DNA of 37,617 nt, taken from contig LCMS01000004.1 of NCBI GenBank assembly GCA_001002765.1, positions 31,158-68,774 of the forward strand. The letters are read 5' to 3'. A model generated the notes under the pieces. It was not told the origin of the DNA. It was given only the letters and a program-made list of their open reading frames with translations, and did no database searches. The translations under genes were made by a program, and so were the position numbers. Positions within the stretch are counted from its first letter, which is position 1. Every line of letters begins with the position of its first letter. Source of the DNA: Candidatus Uhrbacteria bacterium GW2011_GWE2_46_68 (lineage in GTDB: Bacteria; Patescibacteriota; Patescibacteriia; UBA9934; GWF2-40-263). Of the stretch, positions 31,858 to 37,617 are shown in pieces.

Positions 31858-32307
31858 ATGAAAATTTTTGCAATCGTTTTGTTCACTCTTTTGTCTCTTG
31901 GTATCGGTTGCACACAAGTTACTCAGTATGAATTACCATCCAACGTAGATTCCATCAGTGGTGTTGTGAGAGCAGGTAGATTCGGTGGGACTGAAAAAGC
32001 TTGCACGTTCGACACAGAGGCAATGATCGGTGATCGCATTAAGTGTAATGTCGGTTCAGTAAACCTTGCCATTGTAAATAATGAGAACGCATATACTTGG
32101 CTTGATGGGTATCAATGTGATGCGGTCGAATATTTCATCAAAGAAGTCGACGGCCAAAGTGTGAGTTATGAGACAACAAACTGCACCTCCGAGGTTCTTG
32201 TTGGGGAAACTTATACATTCAGAGGTGTTTTAGAAACGCGGATAAACCAATGGTATCAAGGGCAACAGCAGGATGAAGTTTGGCTTCTTAATGCGATTGT
32301 CAGATAG
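31858..32307 (+). CDS. Small lipoprotein, unknown
   Basis: 149 residues. The signal peptide KIFAIVLFTLLSLGIGC ends in a good lipobox (LGIGC), so it is lipid-anchored. The mature part is beta-rich (SISGVVRAGRFGG, ETYTFRGVLETR) with three further cysteines, and resembles an OB-like or small barrel domain, though I cannot name a family. It follows the Cys-repeat protein by 18 bases and may be co-transcribed with it. Confidence 0.65.
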   Translation: MKIFAIVLFTLLSLGIGCTQVTQYELPSNVDSISGVVRAGRFGGTEKACTFDTEAMIGDRIKCNVGSVNLAIVNNENAYTWLDGYQCDAVEYFIKEVDGQSVSYETTNCTSEVLVGETYTFRGVLETRINQWYQGQQQDEVWLLNAIVR

Positions 32308-32362
32308 AATGCATCGTATCTTGTTATACAAATATTTTTTGTCAGCAAGGTTTTTGCCCCTC

Positions 32363-32371
32363 TGTTATACT
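32363..32371 (+). promoter_or_regulatory. Extended -10 promoter of the DUF5671-like gene
   Basis: TGTTATACT, with the ATG 27 bases after the box. No -35 hexamer at the proper distance is convincing. Confidence 0.45.
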
Positions 32372-32398
32372 GTCAATAAACCACTTTAACTTTTTTCT

Positions 32399-33346
32399 AT
32401 GGACATTCCTTCCCGCAGTACGGCCAAAGATGTTTTTTCCCATCTCTTGGCTATCGTGACCTTGTATATGGGCGTCATCAGTTTTATCGCGTTGTATTTT
32501 CAGTACATCAATGTGAGGTTTCCCGATGTCTTGGAATTTTATTATGCTGCTGCGCTCGATATTATCCGCATGTCCATGTCGGTACTTATCATTGCCTGGC
32601 CGGTTTTTATTTTTATTTCCTGGATGATTTACAAAGATTTGCGCAGCACACCGGCGAAAACGGGAATGGGTATTCGCAAGTGGCTTTTGTATCTCACCTT
32701 GTTTATCGCTTCCATTACGATCATGGTGGATTTGATCACACTCATCAATTATTTTTTAAACGGGGAGATCACCACGCGCTTTGTGTTGAAAGTCGCTGTT
32801 GTGTTGATTGTCGCGGCTGCGGTGTTCGGTTATTACCTTTGGGATTTGCGACGCGAGATCGGAACGAAAACAGTATTGGCGCGAAACGTGGCGATCATAA
32901 CCGCGATTCTTGCCGCAGGTACAATCGTGTTGGGATTTGTATGTGTGGGAACACCGGCAGAGCAGAGATTAGTGCGTCTGGACGCACAACGTGTGACGGA
33001 TTTATCCATCATCCAAAACGAAGTCATTAATTATTATTCGCTCAAAAGAACTTTGCCCGCCACCTTGGACGATCTCAATAATTCCATTTCCGGTTTTGTC
33101 GCGCCCATGGATCCAGATGCACAGGTGGTGTATGAATATGCGGCAATGTCTGATATTGATTTTGAATTGTGTGCCATATTTTCCACGACATCGGTCGAGG
33201 GTCAACAGGCTTCGTATCCATATTATGGCAGTGCCTATGGTCAAAATTGGACGCATGAGAGCGGTCACGCTTGCTTTACCCGTACGATAGATCCGGAGCT
33301 GTACCCACCCACCTCCACAGGCAAAGAAGAGTTCTTGTATCAATAA
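32399..33346 (+). CDS. Multi-pass membrane protein, DUF5671-like
   Basis: 315 residues. Five hydrophobic segments are visible, including LLAIVTLYMGVISFIALYF near residue 17, MSVLIIAWPVFIFISWMIY near 59, and later helices to about residue 185. It ends in an exported domain with HESGHACF and a type-IV-pilin-like SIIQNEVINYYSLKRTLPAT stretch. The membrane part with SRSTAKDVFSHLLAIVTLYM is typical of a Patescibacteria family I know as DUF5671. Its function is unknown. The stop is one base before the ATG of the CPBP protease gene, suggesting coupled translation. Confidence 0.7.
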   Translation: MDIPSRSTAKDVFSHLLAIVTLYMGVISFIALYFQYINVRFPDVLEFYYAAALDIIRMSMSVLIIAWPVFIFISWMIYKDLRSTPAKTGMGIRKWLLYLTLFIASITIMVDLITLINYFLNGEITTRFVLKVAVVLIVAAAVFGYYLWDLRREIGTKTVLARNVAIITAILAAGTIVLGFVCVGTPAEQRLVRLDAQRVTDLSIIQNEVINYYSLKRTLPATLDDLNNSISGFVAPMDPDAQVVYEYAAMSDIDFELCAIFSTTSVEGQQASYPYYGSAYGQNWTHESGHACFTRTIDPELYPPTSTGKEEFLYQ

Positions 33347-33347
33347 C

Positions 33348-34034
33348 ATGTCTTCCGCTTTTCTCTGGCGCGTTTTTCTTGCCACAGCATTAGTCCAGGC
33401 TGTTGGCAATTTTTTGTATTTTGTTTTGTTGGAAAATGAGATAGCGATTCAGCTCACATATGCGGCCACAAAGGCTGTCATGGTGCTTGCTCCGCTCACA
33501 CTTCTTTTGTGTGGATTTAAAATCCCGATTCTGACAAAAGGAGGAAAACACGTTCGTTCTCTTTTGTGGGGAATAGGGTCAGGGGCGATCATCTTCATTT
33601 TTATCTTGATTGTTTACCGACTTTTTTCCTTCGTGTTTGCACCCTATGCTCCCGCTTTGTTTGCAAAGATCGTTGAGGTCGGCATCCAAGAACATTATTG
33701 GATGGTCGCCATTGGGATCAGTTTGGTTCATTCGCTTTTGGAGGAATATTATTGGCGTTGGTATATCGTGAAAGGACTTGAGACCTATTTAGATTTTCTT
33801 CCGTCTCTGTTGATAGGGAACGTGCTTTTTACCTTGCATCATTATCTTATCCTTTCCCAGTTTGTTTCTTTGCCTTTGACGTTTCTTCTTGGAACGTGCG
33901 TTGGGATTGGTGGATGTCTATGGTCGCTTATGTATCGCAAGACAGGATCACTGTTGGGCGCGTGGATAAGTCACGCATGTGCCGACCTCGCGATTTTTAT
34001 TGTCGGATATTTACTCACATTGTCCCTCACATAA
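33348..34034 (+). CDS. CPBP-family intramembrane metalloprotease
   Basis: 228 residues with about seven membrane helices. The CPBP (CAAX protease and bacteriocin-processing, ABI) motifs are present: EEYYWR at residues 132-137 (E132, E133, R137), a histidine in FTLHH near 164, and HACAD near residue 209. In the Rce1-type fold the glutamates and histidines activate water for cleavage inside the membrane. Bacterial members process peptides or give bacteriocin immunity; the substrate is unknown. It starts one base after the DUF5671-like gene, which is its likely partner. Confidence 0.85.
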   Translation: MSSAFLWRVFLATALVQAVGNFLYFVLLENEIAIQLTYAATKAVMVLAPLTLLLCGFKIPILTKGGKHVRSLLWGIGSGAIIFIFILIVYRLFSFVFAPYAPALFAKIVEVGIQEHYWMVAIGISLVHSLLEEYYWRWYIVKGLETYLDFLPSLLIGNVLFTLHHYLILSQFVSLPLTFLLGTCVGIGGCLWSLMYRKTGSLLGAWISHACADLAIFIVGYLLTLSLT

Positions 34035-34039
34035 TATCC

Positions 34040-34048
34040 TGTTATAAT
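34040..34048 (+). promoter_or_regulatory. Extended -10 promoter, leaderless coiled-coil gene
   Basis: TGTTATAAT with the ATG at 34057 only nine bases on, so transcription would start within a few bases of the start codon. Confidence 0.5.
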
Positions 34049-34056
34049 TTTTCTAT

Positions 34057-34314
34057 ATGGAATCAGATCAAACCACAACAAATGAGATCATGGAGTTTTT
34101 GCAAGAACACATGGTAACAAAACAGGAGTTGAAAGAGGAGCTTAAAAACATGGTAACAAAACAGGAGTTGAAAGAGGAGCTGCAAAAGCTTCGACTTGAT
34201 TTTCTTGATTCCTTGGACGAAAAGATCAGCACACTCAAGGGAGATCTCACGGTGATGATGCGGGGGGAAGATAAAAAATTAGTTGCCTTGATTGACCTTC
34301 TCAAACATAAATAA
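34057..34314 (+). CDS. Small coiled-coil protein with internal tandem repeat
   Basis: 85 residues, highly charged, predicted as one long helix. The 13-residue unit MVTKQELKEEL-xx occurs twice in a row, encoded by 34-base perfect direct repeats at 34109-34142 and 34148-34181 (period 39). A leucine-rich half follows (LRLDFLDSLDEKISTLKGDL). No signal or membrane segment. Such short proteins are frequent in CPR genomes and probably form coiled-coil oligomers. The function is unknown. The start is supported by the leaderless promoter. Confidence 0.7.
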   Translation: MESDQTTTNEIMEFLQEHMVTKQELKEELKNMVTKQELKEELQKLRLDFLDSLDEKISTLKGDLTVMMRGEDKKLVALIDLLKHK

Positions 34315-34388
34315 GTGATTGATGAACAGGAAGCTCATACGTTATTATCCCTGCACCCATTTCCTCAATTTTGAAAAAACAGAAAAAC

Positions 34389-34425
34389 AAAAACCGCTTC
34401 TCATTATTTTGTGAAGCGGTTTTTT
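34389..34425. terminator. Bidirectional terminator
   Basis: AAAACCGCTTC (34390-34400) pairs with GAAGCGGTTTT (34413-34423), flanked by A-rich and T-rich runs. It lies between the convergent coiled-coil and DUF5698-like genes. The rest of the 167-base gap shows only CTCCGGAG. Confidence 0.8.
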
Positions 34426-34481
34426 AAGTCTCCGGAGACCCAAGGTACGACCCAGGGTAAGGAGATTCTTCTTGTGTCATA

Positions 34482-34754
34482 TTAGTCGAGGGCGACGGGG
34501 CTTGGTTCTTCCCGAGCACTCTTATAGCGGAGCCAAGCTGTGGTCAACATCGTCCCGACGGCACAACCGATCGCGTACAAAAGAATGTTTTGTACGTTCC
34601 CGATATTGTCCATCACGGACTGAAGCACGTAGTACCAAATCAAAATGTTGAGAACAGTCGTGAGACCGCTGGCAATGACCCTGGTCTCGGAGACCATATG
34701 TGTCCAAGCAGAGATGACGATCATCTCGAGGATGCCGACAAAAAAGAGGATCAT
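34482..34754 (-). CDS. Small membrane protein, DUF5698-like
   Basis: 90 residues with three hydrophobic segments (MILFFVGILEMIVISAWTHM, IASGLTTVLNILIWYYVLQS, ILLYAIGCAVGTMLTTAWL). The pattern LEM......TH.V..TRV.ASG and YAIGCAVGTML matches the DUF5698/COG4843-type membrane domain, here as a stand-alone short protein. The family's function is not established. It is a single gene facing the coiled-coil gene across a shared terminator. Confidence 0.65.
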   Translation of the reverse strand: MILFFVGILEMIVISAWTHMVSETRVIASGLTTVLNILIWYYVLQSVMDNIGNVQNILLYAIGCAVGTMLTTAWLRYKSAREEPSPVALD

Positions 34755-34966
34755 AGGACAGGCGGTTAGAATAAAATGGGCGTGTGGGTTCGACCTTTTA
34801 TCGCTTCTTTTTGGGTTCCCACATCCAAAGAAGGGCGAACAAAAAACGTCGGTTGTCAGACGCTTTTTGCCCTTAAATAATAGCTTTTTTTGAGGATTTG
34901 GTCAAGGTCGGCATCCACAGGTGGAAGGGGGAGCAATCGTGGAGATTTGTTATACTAGAGTCCTCT
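34755..34966. promoter_or_regulatory. Divergent upstream region with leaderless promoter
   Basis: About 210 bases. The plus-strand gene has TGTTATACT at 34948-34956, and its ATG at 34967 is ten bases on. An inverted pair TGTGGG/CCCACA lies around 34783-34825. I see no gene. Confidence 0.45.
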
Positions 34967-36052
34967 ATGACCCATACAAAAAAATGGATTTTAATCTTAG
35001 GAGTCCTTTGCTTTGCGATTGGCGTTGCCGTTGTTACATTTTTTTTCCAAAAACCTATAGTACAAACGTCCGACAGTTCTGTTACAGAGGAGGTGCCAAA
35101 TCTCGTTTCCCCCGATACTTCGTCGGAAATGGAAGATCTTCCCACCGGGACTTACATGACCTTTATCATCAATGTGCATGATTGGGTGTATCCGAAAGAA
35201 AGCATAGCAACGGTGAATCGTGTCTTGGATCTTCATGAGCAATACCAAATCCCCGTGGATATGTATGTGGATGATCCTCTTGTACAACTCTATGTGAATG
35301 AGGCGCCCGAACTTATCGAGCGTTTGAAAACCTCTCCTCTTGTTGCCGTGTCCTATCATGTGCGTCCACCCGCTCCGTATCATTCATTTGATTTCGTTGG
35401 AATGGACACGTTGAGTCAAGAAGTTTTGGAAGATCTTTTATACGATTATGAAACTTCTCGTGTAGATTTGGAAACAGGCGAGCCCACCGATGATCCTGGC
35501 GGATACGCGTATCTCAAAGAAGTGATGGGCTATGCGCCCTATGCGGTTGGTGGTAATTCCGCAAACGTGCGTGTCGCAAAAGCGCTTGCCGATGTGTATG
35601 CGCACATGGGGGCTACGTTTTGGGTTTCACATAATCGTCTGATCGAATGGAGGGATCAATATGAAGATCTTTGGCAGCGCCCTGAAGATGTGGAAGTGAA
35701 GATGTATGAGCGCAAGACGTATATGTCCGCGCAAACGCTTATAGAAGAAGCGCTGAAAGATCTTCCTTCGTATCGTCCGGCCTTTGTCAATCTCAAATGG
35801 CATGAAAATAATTTTTATACGTCAGGAACAACATGGGGGGCTGTGTATTGGGAAGATCCGGAAAGTAAAAATGGAGATTTTGAACCGCCGTTTGATTTAT
35901 CACGGGCGGGGGAGGGTGTTCTTATGAAAACCGAAGATCAGCAAACCGAGCAATGGCGTCGGTATGAAGAGGCCCTTCAATACGCACAAGATCATGCAAA
36001 CACGATAACAGTCGTGAACATGCGGATGTTGGCCGAGTATCTCCCGAAGTAA
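34967..36052 (+). CDS. Membrane-anchored polysaccharide-deacetylase-like protein
   Basis: 361 residues from the ATG at 34967; an earlier in-frame start would precede the promoter. A signal anchor comes first (WILILGVLCFAIGVAVVTFF), then a disordered acidic linker. From about residue 64 it looks like a NodB/TIM-barrel deacetylase: a first strand TFIINVHDWVYP with H71-D72, a second IPVDMYVDD, and SYHVRPPAPY with H131. Catalytic metal residues are plausible but less canonical than in NodB (TFDD motif absent). It would act outside the cell on cell-wall or capsular polysaccharide. A clear terminator follows its stop. Confidence 0.6.
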   Translation: MTHTKKWILILGVLCFAIGVAVVTFFFQKPIVQTSDSSVTEEVPNLVSPDTSSEMEDLPTGTYMTFIINVHDWVYPKESIATVNRVLDLHEQYQIPVDMYVDDPLVQLYVNEAPELIERLKTSPLVAVSYHVRPPAPYHSFDFVGMDTLSQEVLEDLLYDYETSRVDLETGEPTDDPGGYAYLKEVMGYAPYAVGGNSANVRVAKALADVYAHMGATFWVSHNRLIEWRDQYEDLWQRPEDVEVKMYERKTYMSAQTLIEEALKDLPSYRPAFVNLKWHENNFYTSGTTWGAVYWEDPESKNGDFEPPFDLSRAGEGVLMKTEDQQTEQWRRYEEALQYAQDHANTITVVNMRMLAEYLPK

Positions 36053-36072
36053 ATTCAAAGGATTGGTTTCAA

Positions 36073-36098
36073 AAAAGCTCCCGATTTCGGGAGCTTTT
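36073..36098. terminator. Bidirectional terminator shared with recR
   Basis: AAAAGCTCCCG-ATTT-CGGGAGCTTTT, 11-bp perfect stem. The recR stop codon (36097-36099) overlaps its right end. Confidence 0.88.
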
Positions 36099-36699
36099 AG
36101 GTTTGTTGTCTTCCGCAAATGGCACTGCCCAGAGTGATATCATCAGCGTATTCGAGACTGGCTCCTGCAGGAAGCCCGCGCGCTAAACGAGTTATTTTGA
36201 TCGGAAATTCTGATAAACGTTTTGCCAAATAAAGCATGGTGGTTTCTCCCTGAATCGTGGAAGGGAGGGCTAAGATGACTTCGGTGATCGTGGATGAGGA
36301 ACGAAGACGATCTATGAGTTCCCGTATGTGAAGCGTTTCCGCCGTGATTCCATCCATGGGATTAAGCAAACCACCCAGCACATGGTAACACCCTTTGTAC
36401 ACGTCTGTGGATTCGATCGTCGCAATGTCGCGTGATTCTTCCACCACACACAAGAAGTTGTGGTCACGCGAGGAATTTTTACAAATGTCACAGATCTCGG
36501 TTTCCGTGTAGGTAAAACATTCCGGACAGATATGAATGTGTCCGTGAAGATGTTGCAAGGCATGAGCCATAAGTTCCGCATCAGCCGTCGGTTGTTTCAA
36601 AACATAATACACATAACGCAGGGCCGTTTTAGGCCCTACACCGGGGAGCCTCGCAAAGGCGGCCATGAGATGCTGGATCGGTTCGGGAAACCGACGCAT
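36097..36699 (-). CDS. recR: Recombination mediator protein RecR
   Basis: 200 residues. A helix-hairpin-helix (LPGVGPKTALR, residues 18-28) is followed by a four-cysteine zinc finger (C58-x2-C61, C70-x2-C73) and a TOPRIM domain (CVVEESRDI to about residue 175), with a Walker-B-like end (ARGLPAGASLEYAD). Order and length are those of RecR, which with RecO helps load RecA on SSB-coated DNA. It starts two bases after the YbaB gene; the ybaB-recR pair is widespread. Confidence 0.97.
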   Translation of the reverse strand: MRRFPEPIQHLMAAFARLPGVGPKTALRYVYYVLKQPTADAELMAHALQHLHGHIHICPECFTYTETEICDICKNSSRDHNFLCVVEESRDIATIESTDVYKGCYHVLGGLLNPMDGITAETLHIRELIDRLRSSSTITEVILALPSTIQGETTMLYLAKRLSEFPIKITRLARGLPAGASLEYADDITLGSAICGRQQT

Positions 36700-36701
36700 A
36701 C

Positions 36702-37001
36702 CTAGAGCCCAAGATTTTTGAATGCATCAAGTCCACCCATATCTTTCATACGTGAGGCCATCTTGTGTTGGATTTTTTTGATGACGTCTTTGAACGCTTC
36801 TTTGAGTCCGTTTGTGAGCCGCTCTTTGTTTCCCAGGAGCTCATCGTCAATGTACAAATCCAAAATTTCCTGATTTCCATTCATGGTCACACGGATTTTT
36901 CCATGAGAGCCTTCTCCTTTTTCGATAATTTGATCAAACTCATTTTTCATGGTTTTGGCTTGATCGCGCAATTCTTTGATGGCTTTGATTTTGTTGAACA
37001 T
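36702..37001 (-). CDS. ybaB: YbaB/EbfC family nucleoid-associated protein
   Basis: 99 residues, of the usual size. Typical features are the N-terminal helix ELRDQAKTMKNEFDQI, the central beta hairpin GKIRVTMNGNQEILDLYIDD, and the C-terminal helix GLKEAFKDVIKKIQHKMASR. The protein forms dimers shaped like tweezers that bind DNA. Its gene is immediately upstream of recR with a two-base gap, supporting the call. dnaX, which often precedes the pair, is not seen in the window. Confidence 0.95.
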   Translation of the reverse strand: MFNKIKAIKELRDQAKTMKNEFDQIIEKGEGSHGKIRVTMNGNQEILDLYIDDELLGNKERLTNGLKEAFKDVIKKIQHKMASRMKDMGGLDAFKNLGL

Positions 37002-37028
37002 ACAAGGTGTTAAAAATGATAAGCATGA

Positions 37029-37617
37029 TTATAGCATATCGAGGTCAATGACTCGTTTTACAATCGTTTTTTTCTTTCCGTTTTTTTCAAGCGCCAGGAC
37101 ATAGAATCGATGATCATCCAGTTTTTGAAGTGCAAAGATACGTTCAAAAGGTTCCGTGATTCTTTTGTGTCCATGCCAGATGGAATAAACATCCCCCTCT
37201 TGTTCATAAGAAGCTGCGTAGACAGGCTTATTTTGCATCAAGAAGATGGAAGTGTCTTGGGTTGAACAAATATGTATGAAATCCTCGGGGACAAAAAAAC
37301 GTTTTCCTTCAACGATCATAGTCCAACCTTCTTCATCCAGATCTTCCCATACCTGCGCACATTTTTCTTCCGGAGTTTTTTTGGGAACTTTTTCCAAGTC
37401 TTCGTGGACGTTTCCATCCATACCCACGTAAAAAGTCTGATGACCTTTATGCACTGTCCATGATTGAAGCTCAAAGAAGGAACCGTTGTTTGTGACCGTA
37501 TCATATCCTTCCGGGTCCCCAAACGTTTCTCCATTGAAACGAAAGGGGTGCCAGCGACCGTTTTTTTGGTCTTTCACAACACAAGCAAGGTCAGAAGGAG
37601 AAACGGCGACCACAGGT
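37029..37617 (-). CDS. Partial CDS, C-terminal 195 or so residues, unknown
   Basis: The frame is open to the right edge, so the N-terminus is missing. The visible part consists of beta-strand units of about 25-35 residues with aromatic residues and charged turns (SWTVHKGHQTFYVGMDGNVH, TSIFLMQNKPVYAASYEQEG, ERIFALQKLDDHRFYVLALE), like a WG-type or beta-propeller-like repeat protein. It has no membrane helix in this part. It lies 27 bases upstream of ybaB on the same strand. No family recognised. Confidence 0.6.
   Translation of the reverse strand, partial: PVVAVSPSDLACVVKDQKNGRWHPFRFNGETFGDPEGYDTVTNNGSFFELQSWTVHKGHQTFYVGMDGNVHEDLEKVPKKTPEEKCAQVWEDLDEEGWTMIVEGKRFFVPEDFIHICSTQDTSIFLMQNKPVYAASYEQEGDVYSIWHGHKRITEPFERIFALQKLDDHRFYVLALEKNGKKKTIVKRVIDLDML

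Overview
The window looks like a chromosomal segment of a Patescibacteria (CPR) bacterium, perhaps a Parcubacteria-type lineage. This is inferred from the mix of genes: a MoxR/VWA pair, dnaG-rpoD, ybaB-recR, several lineage-type small membrane and lipoproteins, a DUF5698-like and a DUF5671-like membrane protein, and a REP-associated transposase. Many genes have almost no 5' leader, with an extended -10 box (TGnTATAAT type) only a few bases upstream of the ATG and no Shine-Dalgarno. UGA is used as a stop codon, so the code is the standard bacterial one. No taxonomic marker such as 16S rRNA is present, so the assignment stays tentative.

Layout. 1-5.9 kb: a minus-strand cluster with a truncated gene, a VWA protein that also carries an HExxH motif, its MoxR-type AAA+ ATPase, a MazG-like pyrophosphatase and a small hypothetical gene, the last two separated by a perfect 24-bp-arm palindrome. 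5.9-7.3 kb: an AT-rich accessory patch with an internally deleted IS30 transposase, a frameshifted DUF2156/GNAT-like gene and a deoxyribosyltransferase-like gene. 7.6-13.5 kb: tRNA-Ser, a methyltransferase, and a plus-strand run of DMT transporter, Ca2+/Na+-type antiporter, dnaG and rpoD. 13.5-14.4 kb: a REP-associated tyrosine transposase (RAYT) with 27-bp inverted ends matching the arms of the 5.4 kb palindrome, sitting between two near-identical 39-bp terminators. 14.4-18.7 kb: a helical-repeat lipoprotein and a strikingly GC-rich, acidic 564-aa orphan. 18.7-19.4 kb: tRNA-Tyr, tRNA-Thr, rpmG, tRNA-Trp.

19.4 to about 30.2 kb is an apparent integrative element next to tRNA-Trp. It encodes a large serine recombinase whose 3' end runs antisense through the tRNA 3' end, a zinc-ribbon protein, a primase-helicase, a winged-helix protein and several unrecognised cargo genes. 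It also holds two intergenic structures with interleaved (pseudoknot-order) inverted repeats and two diverged 150-bp direct repeats near its right end. The second repeat ends in the same 10 bases as the tRNA-Trp 3' end. No capsid, terminase, relaxase or secretion gene is visible, which suggests an integrative plasmid or phage satellite rather than a complete prophage or conjugative element.

30.3-37.6 kb: ordinary envelope genes (secreted or anchored hypotheticals, two lipoproteins in all counting the collagen-like one just inside the element, CPBP protease, deacetylase-like protein), a small coiled-coil protein, then recR, ybaB and a truncated gene at the edge.
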